Shown piece after piece: positions 1 to 8,008 of a stretch of 23,057 bases of DNA. Where the stretch lies: assembly GCA_017881985.1 (NCBI GenBank), contig JADGQH010000013.1, positions 1-23,057 on the forward strand. Reading direction: 5' to 3'. Below the pieces are notes generated by a model that made no database searches, was not told the origin of the DNA, and saw nothing but the letters and a program-made list of their open reading frames with translations. Position numbers and translations under genes: made by a program. The stretch is from Chloroflexota bacterium. GTDB lineage: Bacteria; Chloroflexota; Limnocylindria; Limnocylindrales; CSP1-4. The stretch's first letter is position 1. Every line of letters begins with the position of its first letter.

Positions 1-88
1 TCGTGCCGCGCCGGGTGACGGGCGTTTCCTCCCGGCGGCGCGGCGCCAGGACGCCGGAACGCGGTCGCGCGCCGGCGTAGCCCGCCAT
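1..88 (-). CDS. N-terminus of a division-cluster protein, cut by window edge (possibly FtsL-like)
   Basis: Only the first 29 codons lie in the window. The ATG shares one base with the TGA of the upstream 65-residue gene (TGATG), which implies translational coupling. The visible residues begin MAGYAGARPRSG and are Arg/Pro-rich, as expected of a short cytoplasmic tail ahead of a membrane segment. In mraZ-rsmH clusters the gene in this position is often ftsL, a small bitopic septum protein, so FtsL or a septum-formation-initiator-like protein is the natural guess. No membrane segment or coiled coil is visible in this fragment, so the identity rests on gene order alone. Confidence 0.5.
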   Translation of the reverse strand, partial: MAGYAGARPRSGVLAPRRREETPVTRRGT

Positions 89-285
89 CAGTCCGCCCCG
101 AGGTAGGCGCTGCCGTAGGCCGGCAGCCCCAGCTCTCGAACGGCGACGTCCATCCCTGCAAACGATTCCTCGCCGAGCTCACGCACCTCGTCGAGCGACG
201 ACCACGTGCGGTCGCGACGCTCGCGGATCTCGTGCTCCCGGCGGCCGTACGACCTCCGCCGCTGGGTCTGGTGACGCTTGCTCAT
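88..285 (-). CDS. Small basic hypothetical protein between rsmH and the next division gene
   Basis: A 65-residue protein starting MSKRHQTQRRRSYGRREHE. The first 30 residues are extremely Arg/Lys-rich and the C-terminal half is acidic and mixed. A GGAGGG ribosome-binding site sits 9 bases before the ATG. The gene lies 37 bases after rsmH and overlaps the next start by one base, so it is placed like an operon gene. The basic head could bind RNA or DNA, or be a cytoplasmic tail, but no domain is recognisable and I assign no function. A longer open frame continues upstream into rsmH, but it is an antisense-composition shadow without a ribosome-binding site. Confidence 0.6.
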   Translation of the reverse strand: MSKRHQTQRRRSYGRREHEIRERRDRTWSSLDEVRELGEESFAGMDVAVRELGLPAYGSAYLGAD

Positions 286-322
286 CGGTGCGAGCCCTCC
301 TCCACCGTGACGCCGGGACGGC

Positions 323-1267
323 TCATGCGGCGAGCCGTTCCGCGGTCCGGAGCCGGGCGCTCCGGGCGCGGGGATTCGCGGCGACCTCCGCCTCCGAGGG
401 CACCGCCGGCTGGTGGCCGACGGGGCGGAGACGGGGGGCCCGGCCGCAGACACAGACGGGGAAGCTGGGTGGACAGGTGCAGCCGCGGCGCTCGGCCGCG
501 ACGAAGCGCTTGACAAGGCGGTCCTCGAGCGAGTGGTAGGCCAGCACGACCAGCCGACCGCCCGGGCGGAGCAGCGTGACGGCCGCGTCGAGGGCCGCCT
601 CGAGTGCCTCGAGCTCGCCGTTGACGGCGATCCGGAGCGCCTGGAAGACGCGGGTGGCGGGATGGATCCGCCCGGCCCGGCCGGGCCGTCGCGGGACCAC
701 CCGCTCGACGAGCGAGGCAAACGCCTCGGCGGTCGCGACCGGAGCCGCCTCGCGTGCCGCCACGACGGCGCGGGCGATCCGCCGCGCATGCGGCTCCTCG
801 CCGTAGCGCCGGAACAGGTCGCCGAGCTCCGCCTCGTCGAGCTCGGCGAGGAGCGCCGCGGCCGGCCGCCCGGCGCCGGGGTCGAAGCGCATGTCGAGGC
901 GGCCCTCGGCGCGGAAGCTGAACCCGCGATCGGCGTCGGCGAGCTGGAAGGAGCTCAGGCCGAGGTCAAGCAGGATTCCGTCGACCGCCCCGAACCCGGC
1001 CGCCGGCGCCACGATCGCGAGATCCCGGAAGTTCGCCTGCCGGAGGACGAGCCGATCGCCGAACCGGGCGAGCCGTTCCCCTGTCCGCGCGATCGCGGCG
1101 GGGTCGGCGTCGAGCCCGAGGACGCGACCATCCGGGCTGGCGGCTTCCAGGATCCGCTCGGTGTGCCCACCGCCGCCGACGGTTCCGTCGACATGAAGAC
1201 TGCCGGGGCGCGGGGCGAGCATCGTGATGACCTCCTCCGCGAGCACCGGCAGGTGCCCAAGCTCCAT
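323..1267 (-). CDS. rsmH: 16S rRNA (cytosine-N4)-methyltransferase RsmH (MraW)
   Basis: RsmH methylates N4 of the cytosine at position 1402 (E. coli numbering) of 16S rRNA, using S-adenosylmethionine. This protein has 314 residues, the usual length. It starts MELGHLPVLAEEV, the family's HxPVLxxEV opening, followed by the SAM-binding DGTVGGGGHTERIL, LGLDADPAAI, ILLDLGLSSFQ and the late RLVVLAYHSLEDRLVKRF motif. A CxCPPxFPxCxCG cluster lies near the C-terminus. The frame is open 33 codons further upstream, but the conserved N-terminus and a GGTGAGG just before the ATG at 1267 favour this start. It follows mraZ by 61 bases in the same operon. Confidence 0.95.
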   Translation of the reverse strand: MELGHLPVLAEEVITMLAPRPGSLHVDGTVGGGGHTERILEAASPDGRVLGLDADPAAIARTGERLARFGDRLVLRQANFRDLAIVAPAAGFGAVDGILLDLGLSSFQLADADRGFSFRAEGRLDMRFDPGAGRPAAALLAELDEAELGDLFRRYGEEPHARRIARAVVAAREAAPVATAEAFASLVERVVPRRPGRAGRIHPATRVFQALRIAVNGELEALEAALDAAVTLLRPGGRLVVLAYHSLEDRLVKRFVAAERRGCTCPPSFPVCVCGRAPRLRPVGHQPAVPSEAEVAANPRARSARLRTAERLAA

Positions 1268-1328
1268 GTCTACCTCACCGCCGACGAACGGATCCCGAGC
1301 GGATCCTGGAAGCGCATGTAGTGCGGCG

Positions 1329-1760
1329 CTAGATGCCCAGCCCAGCGAGATGCTGTGCGAGCGCATCCGGCGCCTCGAGCGCCTGCCGGTAGTCGTCCCA
1401 CCGGCCCGGTGCCCAGATTTCCGCGTGGTCGAGCGATCCGACGACCGCCGCCTCGCCGTTCAGCCCGACCGCCTCGCGGAGGTAGGCCGGCAGCACGAAG
1501 CGACCCTGCGCGTCGAACTCGATCTCGACCGCGCTGGCGAAGACAAACCGGCTGAAGGCGCGTGCCCCTGGGTTCTCGACGGTCGGCAGCGCGGCGACCT
1601 TGCCGGCCAGGCGCTCCCATCCATCGCGGGGCCAGATCGCCAGGCAGAGGTCGAGCCAGCGCGAGACGAACGCGCCGCCCGCGAGCTGTGCCCGGAACTT
1701 CGAAGGCACGGCAAGCCGTCCCTTCGCGTCCACCGTGTGCCGGTACTCGCCGGTGAACAA
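1329..1760 (-). CDS. mraZ: Transcriptional regulator MraZ
   Basis: MraZ is a ring-forming DNA-binding protein of the AbrB-like fold that controls the division and cell-wall (dcw) cluster it heads. The protein carries the two family repeats: LFTGEYRHTVDAKGRLAVPSKF at the start and VEIEFDAQGRFVLPAYLR in the second half, each with the DxxGR core. I chose the TTG at 1760 because it places the conserved (M)FxGEYxHxxDxKGR at residue 1, gives the normal length of 143 residues, and has a GAGAGAGGGG stretch about 10 bases upstream. An in-frame ATG at 1826 would add 22 residues without a clear ribosome-binding site. A strong promoter and MraZ-box-like repeats lie directly upstream. Confidence 0.93.
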   Translation of the reverse strand: MFTGEYRHTVDAKGRLAVPSKFRAQLAGGAFVSRWLDLCLAIWPRDGWERLAGKVAALPTVENPGARAFSRFVFASAVEIEFDAQGRFVLPAYLREAVGLNGEAAVVGSLDHAEIWAPGRWDDYRQALEAPDALAQHLAGLGI

Positions 1761-1878
1761 CCTGCCCGGGCCCCTCTCTCGGAGACCGGCGTCCGTGGGC
1801 CCATGCCCGTGAATTCGCCGGTACATCGCCCGGTGCCCCGGCGGCGGGCCAGGGGCCCCCCTCCGTCGCCGGGATTCA

Positions 1879-1910
1879 CCACTTGTCCCCACTCTGTGGG
1901 ACTTGGTGGG
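1879..1910 (-). promoter_or_regulatory. MraZ-box-like operator upstream of mraZ
   Basis: MraZ proteins bind repeats of (G)TGGG with a 5-base spacer. The minus strand reads GTGGGGACAAGTGG (1879-1892). The plus strand reads GTGGG, ACTTG, GTGGG (1896-1910). The two pairs face each other around the predicted transcription start near 1905. The placement just downstream of the -10 suggests autorepression. The site assignment is by motif only. Confidence 0.6.
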
Positions 1911-1911
1911 C

Positions 1912-1939
1912 ATCATACACCCCGCCGGACCCGAGTCAA
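1912..1939 (-). promoter_or_regulatory. Sigma-70-type promoter of the mraZ-rsmH operon
   Basis: On the minus strand TTGACT (1939-1934) and TATGAT (1917-1912) are separated by 16 bases. This is the best match to the housekeeping consensus in the window. The predicted start is near 1905, giving a leader of about 145 bases before the TTG of mraZ. Confidence 0.75.
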
Positions 1940-1988
1940 CGCCGATTCCGCTTCGGCGGGCGCCGAAGGTGGCAGTACGAGTGGCCTC

Positions 1989-2018
1989 TTGCGGTCGCCT
2001 CCCGGCGAGGTGTAGGCT
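1989..2018 (+). promoter_or_regulatory. Possible promoter of the four-Cys small gene
   Basis: TTGCGG (1989-1994) and TAGGCT (2013-2018) are separated by 18 bases, about 50 bases before the ATG at 2067. It is divergent from the mraZ promoter. The match is moderate. Confidence 0.4.
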
Positions 2019-2066
2019 CCGCCGCCGAACCAGCTCATCGACGCACCCGAGGGCCTCACCCACACC

Positions 2067-2339
2067 ATGACCGCGATGCCCCGCACCGCAGATCCCGGCT
2101 TTGCGCCACCGTCGGGGGGCGACCCCGCGATGCGCCCCCAGCAGCTGGCTGCCATGCGGATCCGCCGGTGCACCTTCCGTCGGCTGATCGCCGTGGACGG
2201 GGCGACCGGACGCGGGTACGACGTGGACTGTCTCTACCCGGACCGGACGCTTCCGCTCCCCCTGGGAGACCTGCACGCGGCCACGCCGATCTGCAACGCA
2301 TGCACGGGGTCGCACATCTTCCGGGCCGACGAGGACTGA
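2067..2339 (+). CDS. Small hypothetical protein with four cysteines (possible zinc ribbon)
   Basis: A 90-residue protein that I do not recognise. Cysteines lie at residues 35, 55, 76 and 79, the last two as CNACTG, so a CxnCxnCxxC zinc site is possible. The core from residue 30 (MRIRRCTFRRLIAVDG, then YDVDCLYPDR) reads like folded protein rather than a chance high-GC frame. The first 29 residues are Pro/Gly-rich, so an internal ATG at 2133 or 2154 is an alternative start. A GAGGG lies about 12 bases before the ATG at 2067. The gene is transcribed away from mraZ and towards rnpB. Confidence 0.6.
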   Translation: MTAMPRTADPGFAPPSGGDPAMRPQQLAAMRIRRCTFRRLIAVDGATGRGYDVDCLYPDRTLPLPLGDLHAATPICNACTGSHIFRADED

Positions 2340-2376
2340 CGCCGCTCCCGTCGGGCGGCGACTGACGCCGCTCCCG
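2334..2376 (+). repeat. Short direct repeat after the four-Cys gene
   Basis: The 17-mer GACTGACGCCGCTCCCG occurs at 2334-2350 and again at 2360-2376, a 26-base period. The first copy includes the stop codon. Between the copies, CGCCGC (2340-2345) can pair with GCGGCG (2355-2360). No T-tract follows, so it is a weak terminator candidate at best. Confidence 0.6.
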
Positions 2377-2391
2377 GGCTGACGATAGGGC

Positions 2392-2744
2392 GCCAGCGAG
2401 GCGGCCTATACGCCGGGTTCTGTGCCGGACCCGAGGGCCCGGCGACGGTCATCCATCTGAGGCCGCCGGTTGCCCGGCGGCTCGTGCGGCCGACCCGAGG
2501 GTCCACGGCGGCGCGCCGCTGCCCCGGCGAACCGGGACACGCCCTCCTACTTGGCCTTGCTCCGGGTAGAGCTTGCCGCGTTTCACCCCGTCGCCGGTTG
2601 CCCGGTGACGGACTCGTCTCTGTGGCGCTGGTCCTCGCCTCACGGCGGACGGGCGTTACCCGCTACCCTGCGCCTGGGAGCCCGGACGTTCCTCACGCCG
2701 GCAGTTCCCCGCCGGCGCGCGACCGTCCAGCCGCCTCGCTGGCC
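2392..2744 (-). ncRNA. rnpB: RNase P RNA (bacterial type A)
   Basis: This is the catalytic RNA that matures tRNA 5' ends. The 5' hallmark GAGGAACGTCCGGGC lies at 2694-2680 and the 3' hallmark ACAGAACCCGGCGTATAGG at 2423-2405; together they form the P4 core. The central GGTGAAACGCGGCAAGCTC and AAGGCCAAGTAGGAGGG segments are also present. The ends are set by helix P1: GCCAGCGAGGCGGC near 2743 is exactly complementary to GCCGCCTCGCTGGC at 2405-2392. The length of about 353 bases is normal. Overlapping open frames on both strands are structural-RNA shadows. Confidence 0.95.
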
Positions 2745-2749
2745 GACGC

Positions 2750-2755
2750 AGTCTA
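2750..2755 (-). promoter_or_regulatory. -10 element of rnpB
   Basis: TAGACT on the minus strand ends 5 bases before the predicted 5' end of the RNA at 2744, the expected spacing. No good -35 is visible. Confidence 0.45.
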
Positions 2756-2867
2756 CCCCGCGGCGCGGGAGCCGGGGCTCACAGGGCCGGACGTCCAAGC
2801 GTCACGGCCGTACCGCGAACACGGCCGCGGTCGTCACCGCATGTCGGACATCACGGCATGCCGGCTG

Positions 2868-4301
2868 TCACGGCACCTCGAGCTCCAGCCCGTCCCACGC
2901 GACCTCGACGCCGGCGGGCAGGCGTGCGGCGAGCGCAGCGTGGCCGAGCTCGTGGTCCAGGTGGGTGAGGTAGGCCCGCCTCGGTCGGAGCGCAGCGATG
3001 ACCTCGAGCGCCTCGCCGACGGTCTGGTGCGTCGGGTGCGGCTGGTCCCGCAGGGCGGAGATCACGAGGACGTCGAGGTCGGCAAGGAGCGCCATCCCTT
3101 CCGGCTCGATCCGCTGCACGTCCGAGCAGTACGCGAACCCGCCGGTCCGATACCCGGTGATCGCCCGGTCGACGTGGATCACCGGGACCGGGATGAAGCG
3201 CCTCCCGCCGACCAGGAACGGCCCGTCGAGCGCGATCGGGCGCAGCTGCGGGATCCCGAAGAAGGCGCCCTGCCCCGGCCGGAACGCATACGCGTACCGG
3301 GAGACGATGACGGCCAGGTCCTCCGGCGGCGCGTGGACGGGCAGGTACCCACCCCGCAGCTCGTTGAAGCGGCGCAGCTCGTCCAGCCCGCCGATCGCGT
3401 CCTGGTGATCGTGGGTCAGCAGCACCGCGTCGAGGCGTCGCATGCCGGCCGCGATCGCCTGCCACTTGATGTCGGGACCGCAGTCCACGAGGACCCGCAT
3501 CTCCCCGAAGGAGAGCAGGGCGGATGCCCGGTAGCGCCGGTCGCGCGGGTCGGCGGACGTGCAGACCTGGCACTCGCAGGCGATCCGCGGGATCCCCTGG
3601 CTGGTACCGCTGCCCAGGATGCGCACGACGAGCCGGCCCGGGTCGGGGCCGGCGTCTCCGGGGTCGAAGCCGGCTTCGAGCGCAACCATGCCGCCCGGCG
3701 CGACCGCGCCGCCGGACGCGCGCTCGCGTCCGGTCCCGACCTCGCCGCCGGGCGGACCTCCGGCCCCGAGATCCATGCCCAGCTGGGTCGACCGGGGCTC
3801 GCCACCCCCTGGTGACGGCGGACGCCGGACGACGAGCCGTGGTCCCCCGGCCGCCACGCGGTCCAGCGCCTCGTTCGCCAGCCCATCCGCGGTCGAGTTC
3901 TCGCTGCGCGGGACGTGCCGCGCGCTCCAACGCCGGAAGCGGCGCAGGCCGGCGATCGCCTCATCGTGGAGCAGCGCCAGCTTCGCGTCCTTAACGCGCC
4001 AGCGTCCCTGGATCTGCTCCACGACGAGCTTCGAGTCGAGCAGGAGCAGGACCTCCTCCGCCCCGAGCTCGGCGGCGAGGTCGAGTGCACGGACCACGGC
4101 CGTCCACTCGGCCACGTTGTTGGTCTGGTGTCCCAGCGCCTCGGAGATCGTGGCAAGGGGGACCGCGCCGGGCCGCTCCGCACCGGGCCGATCCGCGTCG
4201 ATCAGGGCCGCCCCCGCGGACGCCGGGCCCGGGTTCCCCCGAGCCGCGCCGTCGGTCCGGATGATCAGCCGGCGGACGCCGCCGGCCGCGGCTCCGCTCA
4301 G
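2868..4301 (-). CDS. Fused RNase HI / metallo-beta-lactamase (PhnP-like) protein
   Basis: One uninterrupted frame encodes about 477 residues with two enzyme domains. Residues 12-151 are RNase HI: LIIRTDGAARGNPGP opening, with active-site D17, E65 (NNVAEW), D89 (LLLLDSK) and D139 (NSTADGL), which cleaves RNA in RNA-DNA hybrids. A Gly/Pro-rich linker of about 70 residues follows. Residues 224-477 are a metallo-beta-lactamase fold of the PhnP type, with ILGSGTSQGIPRIACECQVC (Cys cluster 242-247), THDHQDAIGGLDELR in place of HxHxDH, CSD at 393-395 and THLDHELGH at the end; its substrate is unknown. No ATG, GTG or TTG precedes the RNase domain outside sdhB. The best start is a CTG at 4301 overlapping the sdhB TGA, with GGAG 8 bases upstream. 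CTG at 4268 is the alternative. Internal ATGs at 3776 and 3689 lack ribosome-binding sites. Confidence 0.82.
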   Translation of the reverse strand: MSGAAAGGVRRLIIRTDGAARGNPGPASAGAALIDADRPGAERPGAVPLATISEALGHQTNNVAEWTAVVRALDLAAELGAEEVLLLLDSKLVVEQIQGRWRVKDAKLALLHDEAIAGLRRFRRWSARHVPRSENSTADGLANEALDRVAAGGPRLVVRRPPSPGGGEPRSTQLGMDLGAGGPPGGEVGTGRERASGGAVAPGGMVALEAGFDPGDAGPDPGRLVVRILGSGTSQGIPRIACECQVCTSADPRDRRYRASALLSFGEMRVLVDCGPDIKWQAIAAGMRRLDAVLLTHDHQDAIGGLDELRRFNELRGGYLPVHAPPEDLAVIVSRYAYAFRPGQGAFFGIPQLRPIALDGPFLVGGRRFIPVPVIHVDRAITGYRTGGFAYCSDVQRIEPEGMALLADLDVLVISALRDQPHPTHQTVGEALEVIAALRPRRAYLTHLDHELGHAALAARLPAGVEVAWDGLELEVP

Positions 4302-4996
4302 ACCGTGCGCTCCACGACCGCTCGCGAGACCTCGAGGATCGCGCGAGTGATGTTGATGCCGCGCGGGCACGCGTCGACGCAGTTGAAGATGGTCCGGCAC
4401 CGCCAGACGCCGTCCTTGTCGGCGAGGATCTCCAGCCGCTCGTCGCCGGCGTCGTCGCGGGTGTCGAAGATGAACCGGTGGGCGTTCACGATCGCGGCCG
4501 GGCCCACGTACGACGGCTGCGCCCAGAAGGACGGGCACGCCGTCGTGCAGGCGGCACACAGGATGCACTTGGTGGTGTCGTCGTAGCGCGCGCGGTCGGC
4601 GGGGCTCTGGCGGCGCTCGCGCTCGGGCGGCGGCGTGTCGGCGATGAGGAACGGCATCACGCTGCGGTACTTCGCGAGGAACCCGTCCATGTCGACGACG
4701 AGGTCCTTCATCACCGGGAGGCCGGTCAGCGGCGCGACCGTGATCTTTCGGCCGAGCTGGTCGACCCGGATCTTGCAGGCGAGCCGGTTGCGCCCGTTGA
4801 TGAGCATCGCGTCGGAGCCGCAGATGCCGTGAGCGCACGAACGCCGGAAGGTGAGCGTGCCGTCCTGGTCCGCCTTGACCGATATCAGCAGGTTGAGGAC
4901 GCGATCCATCGGCTCGGCGTCGACGCGGTAGGACTCCCAGTGCGGCGCGGCGTCGCGCTCGGGATCGAAGCGGAGGATGCGAAGGTCGACCTGCAT
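4298..4996 (-). CDS. sdhB: Succinate dehydrogenase iron-sulfur subunit
   Basis: SdhB carries electrons from the flavin of SdhA to quinone through three Fe-S clusters. The 232-residue protein shows the [2Fe-2S] site SCAHGICGSDAML with LAC further on (Asp in the third ligand position, as in E. coli SdhB), the [4Fe-4S] site CILCAACTTACP, and the third cluster as CRTIFNCVDACPRG. The ATG at 4996 is preferred over the adjacent GTG at 4999 because GGGAG then lies 7 bases upstream. It follows sdhA by 16 bases. Its TGA overlaps the apparent CTG start of the RNase HI-MBL gene. Confidence 0.96.
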   Translation of the reverse strand: MQVDLRILRFDPERDAAPHWESYRVDAEPMDRVLNLLISVKADQDGTLTFRRSCAHGICGSDAMLINGRNRLACKIRVDQLGRKITVAPLTGLPVMKDLVVDMDGFLAKYRSVMPFLIADTPPPERERRQSPADRARYDDTTKCILCAACTTACPSFWAQPSYVGPAAIVNAHRFIFDTRDDAGDERLEILADKDGVWRCRTIFNCVDACPRGINITRAILEVSRAVVERTV

Positions 4997-5012
4997 CACG
5001 CGGCTCCCGGGC

Positions 5013-6761
<1,749 letters not shown>

Positions 6762-6772
6762 CCGGGGCCTTC

Positions 6773-7162
6773 CTACTTGACCGGGAACGGGAGGGTCATG
6801 ACCGCGATCGTTCCCATCAGGAAGAGCGCGATGCCGGTCACGTAGAGGAGCATCGTCAGGGCGGTTCGCGCCCCGCCCGCGGTGTAGTCCTGGACCACGG
6901 TTCGGACGCCCATGAAGCTGTGGAGGACCACCATCGTGAGCATCAGCCAGTCGACGGTCCGCCATAGGACGCTCCCCCAGCGGTCGTCCACGATCCACTG
7001 GGCCGTCTGAGTGGCCGGGTCGAAGATGAAGTGCGTGATCGAGAAGTGGCCGAGCGCGAGAACGAACAGGGCGAGTCCCGACAGGCGCATGAGGTACCAG
7101 ACGCCGAGCTCGAACCCACTTCGCTGCGGGCGCGCCCGACCGGCCCGGGTGTAGAGGGCCAT
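6773..7162 (-). CDS. sdhD: Succinate dehydrogenase membrane anchor subunit SdhD
   Basis: A 129-residue membrane protein with three predicted helices (about residues 23-42, 70-92 and 101-124). Candidate heme/quinone-site residues are H39, H44 and H81. The segments [18 protein letters not shown] and [19 protein letters not shown] fit the SdhD/cytochrome b556 anchor family. The ATG shares one base with the sdhC stop (TGATG), and AGGAG lies 7 bases upstream. It anchors SdhAB to the inner membrane together with SdhC. The C versus D naming follows position. Confidence 0.85.
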   Translation of the reverse strand: MALYTRAGRARPQRSGFELGVWYLMRLSGLALFVLALGHFSITHFIFDPATQTAQWIVDDRWGSVLWRTVDWLMLTMVVLHSFMGVRTVVQDYTAGGARTALTMLLYVTGIALFLMGTIAVMTLPFPVK

Positions 7163-7533
7163 CACGAGACTCCTGCCCAGATCGGGCGAAGGATGATGTA
7201 GGCGCCCGGCAGGCCGACGACCACGAACACCACCCAGCTCGCGTACCAGAGCTGCTTGTGGAAGACCGTCGTGGCGGGCCAGAAATCCATCACGATGATC
7301 CGCAGGCCGTTGAGCGCGTGGTAGAGGAGCGCCGCGCCCAGGAGGGTCTCCCCGACCCGCCCAACCGGGCTCGCGTACAACTTCAGAACGTCGTCGTAGA
7401 GGCCCCGGTTCGCGCCCACAAGCCAGATGTCGAGGACGTGGAGCAGGACGAACGCCCAGATGGCGACGCCGGAGATCCGGTGGAATGCCCACGCGAGCAT
7501 TCCCTCGCCGCCTCGGTACTGCAGATATCGCAC
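7162..7533 (-). CDS. sdhC: Succinate dehydrogenase cytochrome b subunit SdhC
   Basis: A 123-residue membrane protein. It has the family signature [11 protein letters not shown] at 16-26 (His18, Arg19 and Ser21 near the quinone site) and possible heme-ligating histidines H32 (LLHVLD) and H72 (LYHALNGLR). Three helices are visible, at about 20-40, 62-84 and 96-116. I chose the GTG at 7533 because GGAGG lies 10 bases upstream and the protein then has the usual length. The frame stays open far upstream, but that part is low-complexity high-GC sequence overlapping the control region. It is the first gene of sdhCDAB. Confidence 0.88.
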   Translation of the reverse strand: MRYLQYRGGEGMLAWAFHRISGVAIWAFVLLHVLDIWLVGANRGLYDDVLKLYASPVGRVGETLLGAALLYHALNGLRIIVMDFWPATTVFHKQLWYASWVVFVVVGLPGAYIILRPIWAGVS

Positions 7534-7611
7534 CGGAAGACTCGCCTCCGTGACCGGCCGGGGGACGCAACCGACGCGCAGTGGCCGGGCTTGTCCGGTT
7601 GGACCCCACGC

Positions 7612-7617
7612 ATTGTA
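7612..7617 (-). promoter_or_regulatory. -10 element of the sdhCDAB operon
   Basis: TACAAT on the minus strand places the transcript start near 7605, about 72 bases before the sdhC GTG. No convincing -35 is present, which would fit activator dependence from the repeats further upstream. Confidence 0.45.
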
Positions 7618-7687
7618 CGGGGTCCGGTGGGCGGCGACCGCTTGGCGGGAACGGTTGGGGCGCACTCGTCCATCGGCAACCCGCACC

Positions 7688-7755
7688 GCACCCGGGGTGC
7701 TGGTACAGCACCGGCAGACCCCCGGCAGGCCCGGATAGCACCCGCGGTGCTGGTA
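7688..7755. repeat. Inverted/direct repeat array (GGTGCT elements)
   Basis: An 18-mer GCACCCGSGGTGCTGGTA occurs at 7688-7705 and 7738-7755 with one difference and a 50-base spacing. Each copy sits in dyad symmetry: GGTGCT-N5-AGCACC at 7696-7712 and AGCACC-CGC-GGTGCT at 7737-7751. It lies upstream of the sdhC -10 and could be an operator for a dimeric regulator. Confidence 0.7.
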
Positions 7756-8008
7756 TGTCGGTCCGGCGCGCTCGACGACCGAGGTGCGGCTGTCGGACAC
7801 GCTCCGAGCGAGCTCGCGCGGGGCCATCGAAGCCGGCACCGGGCGAGAATCGGTTCGTACCAGTCGCCCCGGTGCTATTCGGGACGGCCGTGGGCACGCC
7901 GGCCCCCGAGCCTGCCGGCCCGCGGGCCCGAGCGCCGCGCTACCATCGGTCCTCACATTCGGGTCCTTCCAGACCCGCGCCCACGCCCGTCCAGACGCAG
8001 GAGCCGCC

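Larger units (their letters stand above)
7534..8008. promoter_or_regulatory. Divergent control region between sdhCDAB and sucCD
   Basis: This stretch of 475 bases holds no supportable gene; several frames are open on both strands but lack ribosome-binding sites. It contains a near-consensus -10 for sdhC, a 50-base-period repeat with palindromes, a further GGTGCT at 7871-7876, an inverted TACCAG at 7857-7862, a weak TACCAT (7941-7946) that could serve sucC, and the AGGAG of sucC. Confidence 0.6.

Noticed and set aside
413..1321. Plus-strand 302-codon frame opposite rsmH, and similar long frames opposite sdhA, sdhB, accC and mcmA
   Set aside because: These are antisense shadows typical of 70% GC coding DNA. 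The opposite strand encodes well-conserved proteins with ribosome-binding sites.
2392..2744. Long open frames on both strands across 2400-2760
   Set aside because: They cover the RNase P RNA, whose conserved core and P1 pairing explain the sequence.
2745..2867. Possible terminator hairpin CGGCCGT / ACGGCCG after the RNase HI-MBL gene
   Set aside because: A 7-base stem with a 9-base loop and no T-tract is not distinctive at this GC content.
7258..8008. Upstream extension of the sucC-side and sdhC-side open frames across the divergent region
   Set aside because: The conserved proteins begin at 8009 and 7533 with good ribosome-binding sites. The extensions are low-complexity and overlap control elements.
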